From the NCBI GenBank assembly GCA_942493245.1, contig OW818685.1, positions 2,046,001 to 2,110,000 on the forward strand: a stretch of 64,000 bases of DNA. Reading direction: 5' to 3'. The notes under the pieces were generated by a model. It worked only from the letters and a program-made list of their open reading frames with translations. It was not told the origin of the DNA and ran no database searches. The position numbers were made by a program, and so were the translations under genes. Positions 24,496 through 32,177 of the stretch are shown here, piece after piece. Within the stretch, counting starts at the first letter, position 1. Each line of letters starts with the position of its first letter. The stretch comes from DAOPYU01 sp942493245 (GTDB taxonomy: Bacteria > Sumerlaeota > Sumerlaeia > UBA8349).

Positions 24496-24856
24496 AGATG
24501 TACTCCATCGCCGCCTTACGCGCCAGTTCCACCCGGCGACAGGCAGGCATATGAGGATGGTCGCGCCGAAATCGGGCGTAGTAGTGACAGGCGGATTCCC
24601 GGAAAAGATCCCAAACATGGGAAACGGATTCCGGAGTGCCGAAGAGAGGCCGGTAAACCAGGACATAATACCGGACTTCATCAACGAAAACGTCAGATCC
24701 TGTCTTTTGCCAGATCACCAGGCGCGGGCCCCCGCCTTTCTGCTGGCGAATCGAGACTTCGAATCTCCCGGTGTGGCGCAGGGTTTCCACTATCGGACCG
24801 ATAGACTGTTCAAAGACAGTCGCGGCCCCGTAATTGTCCGCTTTGAGTAGAATCAT
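24491..24856 (-). CDS. Hypothetical protein of the island
   Basis: A 121-residue protein starting MILLKADNYGAATVFEQSIG at 24856. GGAGG with a 7-base spacer supports this start; the longer frame to 25096 overlaps another gene. The N-terminal half is an alpha/beta unit (GPIVETLRHTGRFEVSIRQQ), and the C-terminal half resembles many phage hypotheticals with H/Y/R-rich helices (HVWDLFRESACHYYARFRRD). It overlaps its upstream neighbour by ATGA. Function unknown. Confidence 0.62.
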   Translation of the reverse strand: MILLKADNYGAATVFEQSIGPIVETLRHTGRFEVSIRQQKGGGPRLVIWQKTGSDVFVDEVRYYVLVYRPLFGTPESVSHVWDLFRESACHYYARFRRDHPHMPACRRVELARKAAMEYIS

Positions 24857-25080
24857 TTCAGTTCCTCCAGAAGGGAGCCAAAATCCTCCCTGTCTTCTCC
24901 AGATGCAACCCACGTGCGGTCCACCACGTCCCAGTCCTCTGGAGTTCGCCCGTCCGGGCTGTCCCATTCGACGATGTGCGTGTGCCCGGTAGGAGTCCAG
25001 GCCAACGCCCGAAACACGCCACGCCTCCAGATCGGGCCGTGCGTGACGTGTTTGGGATGGCGCTTCGAGTTCACGATCAT
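24853..25080 (-). CDS. Small hypothetical protein
   Basis: A 75-residue protein starting MIVNSKRHPKHVTHG at 25080 (AAAGG 8-9 bases upstream; an ATG six bases earlier is too close to the SD). It is beta-rich with many W/T/D (WRRGVFRALAWTPTGHTHIVEW). It is coupled by ATGA to the next gene. No family is recognised. Confidence 0.6.
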   Translation of the reverse strand: MIVNSKRHPKHVTHGPIWRRGVFRALAWTPTGHTHIVEWDSPDGRTPEDWDVVDRTWVASGEDREDFGSLLEELK

Positions 25081-25092
25081 GGCCATTTCCTT

Positions 25093-25437
25093 TCAATACA
25101 GCCGGAAAAATGTGTCCGGGCCGATCACGCCAAACAAGGCCCGGATGTTTTCGTACTTGAATATCCCCCGAAAGTCGGGGCGACTCTGGGCGTGGGAGAA
25201 GTCAACGACACGGCCCTTCCAGTCGATGACGGCCCCCCATACTTCCATGCCGCACGTCGGGCAATGAACATAAGCCGACGAGTGGTCGGGGAAAGCATCC
25301 CCGTAATGACAACAGTTCCCGTGCCTGTCCTCCTCGTACCCGCAGTTCGGGCACCCGTCCTCGCGGTGCTGTGCCCAATCCTTCTGATTTGCCATCCGGC
25401 GCATTTTGGCGTTGTGTCGGTGCAGACTCTTTCTCAT
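25093..25437 (-). CDS. Zinc-binding hypothetical protein
   Basis: A 114-residue protein, MRKSLHRHNAKMRRM start (AGGAG 7 bases upstream). It contains CPNCG, then CC and H residues, then HCPTCG, a pattern for one or two zinc ribbons. A C-terminal segment (GIFKYENIRALFGVIGPDTFFRLY) is aromatic. Zinc ribbons of this kind are common in small phage and plasmid DNA- or RNA-binding proteins; the role here is unknown. Confidence 0.62.
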   Translation of the reverse strand: MRKSLHRHNAKMRRMANQKDWAQHREDGCPNCGYEEDRHGNCCHYGDAFPDHSSAYVHCPTCGMEVWGAVIDWKGRVVDFSHAQSRPDFRGIFKYENIRALFGVIGPDTFFRLY

Positions 25438-25510
25438 GGTCTTTCTCCTTTCGGTCTCATCAGTGGGTGCCAAACGCCCAGACGCGCCCGTGCCGGCACG
25501 CGTTTCGACC

Positions 25511-25795
25511 TCAGAACGGCAGATACTCCTGCTGGGATTGTTGGGCGGTGAGGCGCGCCACCACCGCCTGGTGCCGGGCGTTCTCTGGGTGGCGCTCCGA
25601 CAACGTCAATGCCAGGGCCAGAGGGGAGAAGGAGCCCCGACGGGCAACACGGAAGTAATCCTCTTCTACTTGCTTGAACGCCCGTGTCAGGCGACGTGTC
25701 GGTCCGCCAAAGTAGATGGTTTCTTGAAGGGCGTTGTACCGGTCAACTATGGTTTCAAACAGGTCGTCGCTCAGGGGAAGGCTGGTTGTGGTCAT
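25511..25795 (-). CDS. Hypothetical helical protein
   Basis: A 94-residue protein starting MTTTSLPLSDDLFETIVDRY at 25795, supported by AAGGAG with a 7-base spacer. It is helix-rich (RRLTRAFKQVEEDYFRVARR) and ends QSQQEYLPF. It is the first gene of the downstream minus-strand small-gene series after the putative origin. Function unknown. Confidence 0.58.
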   Translation of the reverse strand: MTTTSLPLSDDLFETIVDRYNALQETIYFGGPTRRLTRAFKQVEEDYFRVARRGSFSPLALALTLSERHPENARHQAVVARLTAQQSQQEYLPF

Positions 25796-26654
25796 GATAA
25801 GGCTCCTTGGAGAGAAAGAATGAAAGGAATCAAAGATCCCAAAAACATGCGCAAGCCCCCTGTTGACAGGCATGTTCAACAGCCTGCGGAAGGCAATAAG
25901 GGGGAAAGAAATGAAGGGGAAACGAGACGACAAGGAGTGAGGGAATAAAGGGTAAAAGTGTGCAAGGTGAAGAAGGGAAGAGGTGTTACGATGCGGATGT
26001 ACAAGGGTTTAGAACCCTTGGGCAATTTTCGTGAGGGGTTTCATCCGGTTGGGGGTACAAGTTGGGGGGTCTGGAAGGGGTCAAGTTCGCTAAATACACA
26101 TTTAACGAAGTTGCGGAGTGCTGATTTCAGGGGTTTTAGGAGCACAAACCTTCCCGTCGTACATGCAAGCGGTAGAGCGTTGGGCTGTTACGAGGGGTAG
26201 GGAAACACCAGGTGGGGGTCGGTTGCGGTGAAAGTAAAGAAATATCTGAAGCAGGGTAAACCATGGACTGCTCAGCGGGTAGTGGGGCCAGGGGGGCCAC
26301 CCCTCTTCGCGCTTTCGACCCCTTGGTCGTCCAATAGTGAAAACATCCCTTCTTCTCTTACACAGGGGGGGGGCGTGTCACCCTCTCGGCATTTCTTGTG
26401 CCAACATAACGCCGGCAGTGTTTGTTGTTACCAACCGATGCTTGTTGTCACCGCTCCCGGATTTTTTTTGACTCGACCGGCCTCAGACCGTGAAATCACG
26501 GTTCGTGTTTTTGTGTTCTGAGGGTGAAATTTCACTCTTTTTTGGTGCCTCCACCAGGTGGAATCTTCGTGTTTTCTTCGCTTTCAGATTATACGTAAAA
26601 AAGGGGGGTGTACCCCTCGACCGGGGCCGTATGGGGCCCCAAAAGGGTGGAATT
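25796..26654. other. Gene-free leader between origin and small-gene cluster
   Basis: About 860 bases hold only weak frames without SDs. It contains a perfect palindrome CAAGGGTT-TAG-AACCCTTG (26001-26019), several G-rich runs, and GGGGTGTACCCC and CCGGGGCC/GGCCCC hairpins near 26607-26640. Together with the next feature it probably forms the replication/control region of the island. Confidence 0.4.
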
Positions 26655-27040
26655 CGCAGAAATGAGTAACTTTTTTTGTGAAAATTTAGGCGTGTAAACT
26701 TTTCTTTACAATCGTAGTTGCCAATGAAATCAACATTGTCACAAGGTGTCACACCCTTGATCTTTTACCTGTGACAGATAAGCCCTTTATTTTCAATCTT
26801 GTCACAGGTGTCACAGGTGTCACAGGTAAAAATGAAACAATGTGTGTGTGTGCGCGTGTGTATGTGTACGCGCTATGTGCGCACACATGTACGCACATGT
26901 GCGAGTTCGTTTGGATTTTGCCTGTGACACCTGTGACACCTGTGACACCTGTGTCCATGTTATTGATTTCATTGAGGATACTCTTCGGCAATTTGTCACA
27001 GGTAAAAAATTGTGCCTGTGACACACCTGTGACAGGTCTA
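26655..27040. repeat. Putative replication origin: AT-rich stretch plus inverted arrays of TGTCACAGG iterons
   Basis: An AT-rich segment (about 26655-26745) leads into TGTCACAAGG and TGTCACACC. Three tandem copies of a 9-base unit GTCACAGGT follow at 26801-26827, then about 60 bases of nearly alternating purine-pyrimidine (TGTGTGTGTGCGCGTGTG type, 26840-26903). The inverted array CCTGTGACA x3.5 follows at 26921-26953, with more single copies at 26994 and 27015-27037. Iterons beside an AT-rich unwinding element and a primase-helicase gene are the classical layout of a plasmid or satellite origin. Confidence 0.6.
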
Positions 27041-27109
27041 AAGGGCAAAAAGAACCCCCCGTGGCCGGAAAGTCACGAGGGGTGAGGGGTGGGTGGGGGG
27101 TGAAAGGGG

Positions 27110-27460
27110 TCAGTCCATGGCTTCGAGTGCGACCAGGAAGGCGGCGTTGGTCAGTGCGTGTTCGAGGTGGGAGTTACCGGAGTCAGGGTCTATGACTTCA
27201 CCGCGTCTCCAGGCTTGGAGGTGGCGCTCCAGGGCGGCGTAGTAGCGGTTCTCGGCGTCCGGGACTTCCCTCCAACCGTTGGGAGAGTACTTTTTGGCGC
27301 CATCGGTCAGGATCTGGGCCAGGGACTCGAGGACTTCGGGGGGGATGAGGTCATACCGGAGTTTCCCCAGGTCCGCTTTGGCGCCCGGCGTGTGGATGTT
27401 CTGGGGTTCTTGGCTGCTCTCTCTACCCGTCCGGGGGCGGGTTTTGCCTCTGGCGGGGCC
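27110..27460 (-). CDS. DUF5664 (dATP/dGTP diphosphohydrolase-like) domain lacking its own start
   Basis: The frame encodes NIHTPGAKADLGKLRYDLIP, then PEVLESLAQILTDGAKKYSP, NRYYAALERHLQAW and SNSHLEHALTNAAFLVAL. This is the pattern of the phage DUF5664 domain, often annotated as a dATP/dGTP diphosphohydrolase N-terminal domain. No ATG, GTG or TTG lies in this frame close to the domain start. The neighbouring Cys4 protein gene runs into it in another frame, so it is probably the C-terminal part of a protein disrupted, or joined, by a frameshift near 27390-27460. The left limit of the domain is approximate. Confidence 0.6.
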   Translation of the reverse strand, partial: GPARGKTRPRTGRESSQEPQNIHTPGAKADLGKLRYDLIPPEVLESLAQILTDGAKKYSPNGWREVPDAENRYYAALERHLQAWRRGEVIDPDSGNSHLEHALTNAAFLVALEAMD

Positions 27461-28176
27461 GGATTCAAGGATTTGGGGGTGTCTTGGCGGAGGTCGAAGT
27501 CGTTTCGGCAGCGGGGGGTGTCGATACAGACGAGTATGTTGCGCCTTTTGCACCGGTTGTGGCCGTCGAAGTGTTCGCATTGGCCACAGACTTCGGATTC
27601 CGACCCCAGGATGCGGCTGAGTTCGGTCTGCTGGTGGGGTTTGAAGCCATGTGCGCATCGGGGTTCCCCCGGATAGGTGAGAATGCGGTGGTATGTGCAC
27701 AGGTCATGGCTTCGATCCAGGAGCTGGCATTGGCCGCACGTGACAATCTGGCCGGTGGTCTTCTCTTTGGACGATTCCTGGGGGACGTGGATTTTTTCCG
27801 ACCCGAAGAAGGGAGCGGCACACATTGTTTTGCCTCCTTTTTGGGCTTGTGGGTAGCAGTCTTCGATCTTGCGTCGGAGACTCTTTTGGCGTCCAGGCCA
27901 TTGCAGTTTTTCGATGGCTTTGCGGAATATCTGGTCAATGCGATTCCTGGTCACGTGATACTTGTCTGCGATTTCTCTGCGCGCCATAGGTTTTTCATGG
28001 GTGACCCCGGACCAGAGGAGTATGATCTCTTTTTCACGAGGGGTGAGGTATGTGGTGAGGTACTGTAGGAGGACGGTTTGGATGAATTGCTTGTCGATCT
28101 GTTCCCGTGGCGATGGGCCTGGGTCCACGATCGCGAGCGGGCAGTCCTGGCATGGGGGATCTTCCAGGGGCGTCAT
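27307..28176 (-). CDS. Sigma region 4-like HTH fused to two Cys4 modules
   Basis: A 289-residue frame. The N-terminal part (about 1-100) has LTPREKEIILLWSG and RREIADKYHVTRNRIDQIFR, a sigma-70 region 4-like helix-turn-helix. Then, with no stop, a second strong start occurs at 27825 (MCAAPFF, AGGAGG 7 bases upstream). The remainder carries two Cys4 modules (CGQCQLLD...C...PRCAHGF and CGQCEHFD...C...PRCRNDF). The last ~45 codons overlap the DUF5664 domain in another frame and look like out-of-frame sequence. Two products from two starts, or an old gene fusion, are both possible. It presumably controls or serves island replication. Confidence 0.6.
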   Translation of the reverse strand: MTPLEDPPCQDCPLAIVDPGPSPREQIDKQFIQTVLLQYLTTYLTPREKEIILLWSGVTHEKPMARREIADKYHVTRNRIDQIFRKAIEKLQWPGRQKSLRRKIEDCYPQAQKGGKTMCAAPFFGSEKIHVPQESSKEKTTGQIVTCGQCQLLDRSHDLCTYHRILTYPGEPRCAHGFKPHQQTELSRILGSESEVCGQCEHFDGHNRCKRRNILVCIDTPRCRNDFDLRQDTPKSLNPAPPEAKPAPGRVERAAKNPRTSTRRAPKRTWGNSGMTSSPPKSSSPWPRS

Positions 28177-28177
28177 T

Positions 28178-28564
28178 TTACTTCCATCCGTTCTGTTCTT
28201 TGAAGAGAGAACAGGCCAGTCTGTTCTTGTCGGTCGGGATCGGGTCGCCTGGCATTGCGATACACGCATACACTGGATCGGGTGTGGGTGGTTCGGTGTA
28301 TTCCGTTTCGTAGTATTCGCAGTGTTGGCACTGCCAGATTGTGCCACAATCCCGGTTTTCTGTTCCCATGTCTTTGTAGTGGCGGCAGTCGTCGCAATCG
28401 TGTCTGACGATTGGGAATTCCTGGTTCATGTTCGGCGGGTTTGCCTTGCAATGTGCCCACCTTGACCCTTTTTCGAGAGGGTATGCCCACTTGCACGTAA
28501 GGTCATAATCTCGCTTGAGTTTTGCCTGTTCGGCTTCTGTCCAGGATTTTTCTTCGTCAGTCAT
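28178..28564 (-). CDS. Cys-rich putative zinc protein
   Basis: About 128 residues starting MTDEEKSWTEAEQAKLKRD at 28564 (AAAGGG 8 bases upstream; ATG 28591 is an alternative). It contains HDCDDCRHY...DCG and CQHCEYY...C...P...CSLF, the same C-x2-C-x-C-x-P-x-C-x2-F module seen twice in the next gene. The stop lies just before that gene's ATG. I infer a zinc-binding partner; no named family is recognised. Confidence 0.6.
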   Translation of the reverse strand: MTDEEKSWTEAEQAKLKRDYDLTCKWAYPLEKGSRWAHCKANPPNMNQEFPIVRHDCDDCRHYKDMGTENRDCGTIWQCQHCEYYETEYTEPPTPDPVYACIAMPGDPIPTDKNRLACSLFKEQNGWK

Positions 28565-28587
28565 TTTCGTTGCCCTTTCTCCTTTCG

Positions 28588-30792
28588 TCATTGTCCCCTC
28601 AGTGTGTCCCACACGGGGTCACTGAGTGGTGGCAGTATGTGAAACCGGACACGTTGCCCGTTTATCCTTTGCTGTGGTTTGAAGTGCGGGAAATTTTCCG
28701 CGACCTTCAGTTTATTGATTTCTTTGCCGAGTTTAACACCGGCAATTTGTTCATTTTTCAATCCGGCTTTAAGTTGAAATGCTTTTGACATTTCATCCCG
28801 GAGAATTATCTGAGGGTGGTCTTGCCAGTCACCGTTCTGGATGCTCGTGTGAATCCAGGATTGGGGGACTTCTCCACACTCAATCAAGTCGGCCAGGAAC
28901 TGTTGTGTTGGGGAGTACGATGAGACAATTTGTTCTTCGAGTGCATTTGTGCGCGGGATGCCTTTCCTCGGCGCCCAGTCTCCGAGTGGCCAGTTGAGCA
29001 GTTCGTAGAGCATGGCCTCGCGCCCGCCGCTGTTCATCTGGTGAAAGACCGCATCCCAGAACGCATCGTCTCCTCGCCGGGTTGGAAGAACATTGAACAT
29101 CGCGTATCGGCGTTCATCATCTGTGGCCGGGATAACCCAGTGGGCGTTGGACGTGATCATGATGTGAAGGAAGTTCTTCACGTGGTAAACGTCTTTGCCC
29201 TTGGGTTCAACTCTGAGGGTTTCTGCGGTGATCCGGTCCTTCAGGATCTCCTGGCCTTCTTTGTCGCCTGCCCAGGTGATCTCGTTCACGAGGCTGAATA
29301 TGCAGTTGGCCATGTAGGAGTTGTATTGCGTGGTGAGGTTGATTCCGCCTGATCCGTTGTTGCCGTGGGCGCCAACGATCTTGCAGATTTCTTCCCCGAT
29401 GACGCTCTTTCCGGTTCCCTTCAGGCCGCGTAGCACGAGGGCAACGCCGGGTACTTTTGCGGGGTACTGGAACATGTACGCAAACCATTTCATGATGTAA
29501 TTGAAGTGCTCGTTGGCTGTTTCCGGCCCTTCGGCCATTGCGATGTTTTCCCAGATGTGGTTGCGGAGCAGGGACCAGTCGCCTGGGACGGGTTGAACGG
29601 CCCACCCCTGCCAGGTATTCAGGTAGTCTGGGCCACACTGGCCTGTTGGATCGAAGATCGGGCCTTTACTGTAGTTTGTGCGCATTTTCCATTCCAACCA
29701 TTTCTTTGCGATGTTTACGAACTTAGGTCCGTATTTTGTCATGATCTCAATACGATCGTTTGCGTGGTAGTTGAGGAAGTCGCCTTGTTTGTAGGCTTTG
29801 TAGTGGTTGTAGCCGCGAGCGTCTTTTTCCCGGCGCATGATTTCAAACGCTCCGAGACCCAACACGGTACACCATTGCGCGTTCATACTGTTCATTTGGG
29901 CTATGAGAATGGGTGACGGGTCATTCTCCAGGTCGAGTTTGACTTCTTCATCATCTTCTTTTTTCTTGCGTGTTTTCTTCTCGGGTTTTGCTGGTTCCGC
30001 TGGCGCTTCCGGTTGCTCGATGGCGGTGAATTCCAATACGGATTTGCCGCCTGGTTTCCCCTCGGCGTAGTGGTACACGTTGTGAACGGTTTTTGGAATG
30101 TCCTGTTCCAGGTTGTGCTTGTCGTTGTAGTCTTGCAGGAGTTTTGTGAGTGTTTCTTCGGTTACTTGTTTATCATGCGCCTTACACGCGAGTTTGTACA
30201 GGGCGTCGTTTCGTGTCCCCTTCACAGGGGGTTCCATGTGATTGAGCAGGGCAACGATCCATTCCACATCTCGAGGATCGTCCTTCACGACAATCTGTTT
30301 GTCTGAGTCGTCGCGATATTGCTTTGATTTTGGGAGTGGCAGTATGTCCTCCAGCCATTTCATGACTGGAATGATTGGGACGTTATGCAGGATGGAATAC
30401 GCTATGGACGGGATGGCAACAACGAATCCGCCCTGGCTTCGTGTGTCAATGCCTGGCCCCAGTTTGCTGACAGTGTTTTGCGATGCGCCCCAGAAGTAGT
30501 GGTGCTGTCCCCCGCTCTTTGTTTTGACTGCGTATGTGAGTGGGCAACCGCCGTGTGGGGCGCAGAGTTCTTCCCATGCCTTGATGCCGTTGTGGCCATT
30601 CTTCACATCCAAGTCAACAACGATCAGGCCGGACTTTCCGGTGTCAATGCCGAAGTTGGTGTAGCCTTCTTGTTTCCATTTCTCTTGTTGCGCGATGTCT
30701 TCCGATGAGTGTTCTCTCCACCCCGTTTCGGGGAGATAGTTTTTCTTCAACGGGAGATAGTAGATGTCATGTGCTTTGGCTGTTTCAGGCAT
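28588..30792 (-). CDS. Bifunctional prim-pol / SF3-like helicase replication protein
   Basis: A 734-residue protein, start MPETAKAHDIYYLPLKKNY at 30792 (AGGA 9 bases upstream). Residues about 1-125 form a primase-polymerase domain (NFGIDTGKSGLIVVDLDVKN, GGQHHYFWG, RSQGGFVVAIPS). After a linker with an acidic/lysine-rich stretch (PEKKTRKKKEDDEE), a DUF5906/VirE-like helicase domain has Walker A GLKGTGKS (about 455-462), an acidic Walker B-like FSLVNEITWAG, and a sensor MITSNAHWVIPA. It ends with a winged-helix-like tail. Such proteins start replication of phages, satellites and plasmids. The origin-like repeats lie about 1.5 kb downstream. Confidence 0.88.
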   Translation of the reverse strand: MPETAKAHDIYYLPLKKNYLPETGWREHSSEDIAQQEKWKQEGYTNFGIDTGKSGLIVVDLDVKNGHNGIKAWEELCAPHGGCPLTYAVKTKSGGQHHYFWGASQNTVSKLGPGIDTRSQGGFVVAIPSIAYSILHNVPIIPVMKWLEDILPLPKSKQYRDDSDKQIVVKDDPRDVEWIVALLNHMEPPVKGTRNDALYKLACKAHDKQVTEETLTKLLQDYNDKHNLEQDIPKTVHNVYHYAEGKPGGKSVLEFTAIEQPEAPAEPAKPEKKTRKKKEDDEEVKLDLENDPSPILIAQMNSMNAQWCTVLGLGAFEIMRREKDARGYNHYKAYKQGDFLNYHANDRIEIMTKYGPKFVNIAKKWLEWKMRTNYSKGPIFDPTGQCGPDYLNTWQGWAVQPVPGDWSLLRNHIWENIAMAEGPETANEHFNYIMKWFAYMFQYPAKVPGVALVLRGLKGTGKSVIGEEICKIVGAHGNNGSGGINLTTQYNSYMANCIFSLVNEITWAGDKEGQEILKDRITAETLRVEPKGKDVYHVKNFLHIMITSNAHWVIPATDDERRYAMFNVLPTRRGDDAFWDAVFHQMNSGGREAMLYELLNWPLGDWAPRKGIPRTNALEEQIVSSYSPTQQFLADLIECGEVPQSWIHTSIQNGDWQDHPQIILRDEMSKAFQLKAGLKNEQIAGVKLGKEINKLKVAENFPHFKPQQRINGQRVRFHILPPLSDPVWDTLRGQ

Positions 30793-30877
30793 TCTCTTTC
30801 GTCCTTTTCGATGACGTACTGGAGGATTGATCGGAGCATGAGAGACTTTGGGATGCCCTTTATCCGGGTAATTTTGT

Positions 30878-31153
30878 TCAGGTTGCGCGTGCGGCAAACA
30901 GCCGGGTCTTCAGAGATTGAATCGCATCCGCCATTTCCAGACTCGAAACCTTGAGCGTGCCGCGCAGGTGAGCCATCAGCAGTTCGCTGGCCGCACCCCC
31001 TTCGTCATTGAAAATCATCCTGCATTTGCGTTCGAACGCACCGGGGGCGTCCACGCGAATCAGTTTCGCCCCAGCAGCCAGAATGGCCGCTCCACCCAAG
31101 TACTCAGAAACAGCCAACTCATTCGACTTCTCACTATCTTTTCGCCCAATCAT
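30878..31153 (-). CDS. Small hypothetical protein of the replication operon
   Basis: A 91-residue protein, MIGRKDSEKSNELAVSEYLG start; GAGGAGG precedes it and it overlaps the upstream gene by ATGA. Residues about 20-60 (GGAAILAAGAKLIRVDAPGAFERKC) resemble a small alpha/beta unit found beside primases. No defined family. It lies 85 bases upstream of the primase gene in the same operon. Confidence 0.6.
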   Translation of the reverse strand: MIGRKDSEKSNELAVSEYLGGAAILAAGAKLIRVDAPGAFERKCRMIFNDEGGAASELLMAHLRGTLKVSSLEMADAIQSLKTRLFAARAT

Positions 31154-31485
31154 TTCCGGCCTCCTCTTTCGAGCAAGTTGCGCACAATCTCACCCCGTCC
31201 GATCTTGCGAGACCCCTCAAGCAGGCTCAACAGGTCCGCCTTATGGACACGTCCATGCAACCGGCGCACAGGAGGCTTGTCCGGATCGTCCGCGCAACGC
31301 CCCAACCACGACTGCAGGCCGCGCACAGACCGCCCGCACAATCTCGCCGCCTCAGCCAGGGACAGGTACGCCGGATCAACCGGTTTTCCCGGCTTTCGGT
31401 CCACCAGGATCGAGATTCTGGTGTTCAGGTCACTGAGTTGGGATTGGATCTCTTGAAGGGTTTGATGCAACAGGGTGTCGTTCAT
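31150..31485 (-). CDS. Helix-turn-helix protein (excisionase/MerR-like)
   Basis: A 111-residue protein. The N-terminal part is a short coiled coil (LHQTLQEIQSQLSDLNTRIS); then comes a winged HTH, LSLAEAARLCGRSVRGLQSWLG, followed by a wing with basic residues (PVRRLHGRVHKADLLSLLEG). This is the layout of DNA-binding excisionase or replication-control proteins. SD GGAG has an 8-base spacer. It is first in the operon leading to the primase, so it is a candidate regulator or origin-binding factor. Confidence 0.7.
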   Translation of the reverse strand: MNDTLLHQTLQEIQSQLSDLNTRISILVDRKPGKPVDPAYLSLAEAARLCGRSVRGLQSWLGRCADDPDKPPVRRLHGRVHKADLLSLLEGSRKIGRGEIVRNLLERGGRK

Positions 31486-31566
31486 GCGCTCTTGCTCCGT
31501 TAAAGTGTGCAGCCTTAAATCTTGCTCTGCACAGATCTACGGTGAACGTTCACGCTATGAAGGTGG

Positions 31567-31607
31567 AAAAAAGAAAAACCCCCGAAATTCCCTTATTTTT
31601 CGGGGGT
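31567..31607 (-). terminator. Rho-independent terminator
   Basis: Perfect 10-bp arms ACCCCCGAAA (31578-31587) and TTTCGGGGGT (31598-31607) are followed on the minus strand by TTTTTCTTTTTT. It separates the two AT-rich genes upstream from the primase operon. Confidence 0.88.
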
Positions 31608-31667
31608 GAAAAAAATACACTTTCCACGATGCTCAATTATATTTTCCACGATCCTCCGGAGGACCGC

Positions 31668-32177
31668 TTACCGAGACCCATTTGTGGTCCTAACTTGACC
31701 CATATCAGCAGCACCACGTCCGCCATATCGTCGATCTACCAGCGCAAATCTATCGACGCGATAGACTTTATCCCTGAAATCATATTTGATGGGGCAATTT
31801 GATAGGTTGACTATTTTCTCTAGTTTTCGACGGATGTTCTTGACGGCCGACTTGACATCAATCGAAGACTTTGTTTCGCGCGATTTATACTTGTCTGGAT
31901 TCACTGATCCTGTTTCGGCTAAGTGCAAAAGCAGATACCAATTCACATTGGGTTTTCTTGCCTTTTTGTCCCAAAACTCAGCCCCCTCGCATGTCAATGT
32001 TTTGATAACTTTCCCCCGTGCTTCAATGCGCAATGTTGAGTCATCCATAAAGGCAACCTTTACATCTCCCCAAGTATAGTCGGGGAATTTTCCCTCCTCA
32101 TCCTGTACCCCGTCAGGTTGATTTTCCGTTTTACCGGCCAATTTTTCGGGTTCCGCCGTCTTGGGCGGGTTCGGCAT
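31668..32177 (-). CDS. Putative winged-helix protein, AT-rich
   Basis: A 169-residue protein, MPNPPKTAEPEKLAGKTENQ start. The C-terminal half (WYLLLHLAETGSVN, IDVKSAVKNIRRKLEKI, YDFRDKVYRVDRF) follows the recognition-helix and wing pattern of OmpR-type DNA-binding domains, but no receiver domain is present. Composition is visibly more AT-rich than the rest of the window. It overlaps the upstream gene by 47 bases. Assignment to the winged-helix superfamily is inference. Confidence 0.55.
   Translation of the reverse strand: MPNPPKTAEPEKLAGKTENQPDGVQDEEGKFPDYTWGDVKVAFMDDSTLRIEARGKVIKTLTCEGAEFWDKKARKPNVNWYLLLHLAETGSVNPDKYKSRETKSSIDVKSAVKNIRRKLEKIVNLSNCPIKYDFRDKVYRVDRFALVDRRYGGRGAADMGQVRTTNGSR

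Noticed and set aside
26801..26953. Possible CRISPR array
   Set aside because: The repeats are directly adjacent 9-base units with no spacers, and no cas genes are near.
26749..27048. Minus and plus frames with repeated VTGVTG / VTPVTP
   Set aside because: These are translations of the TGTCACAGG iterons, not proteins.
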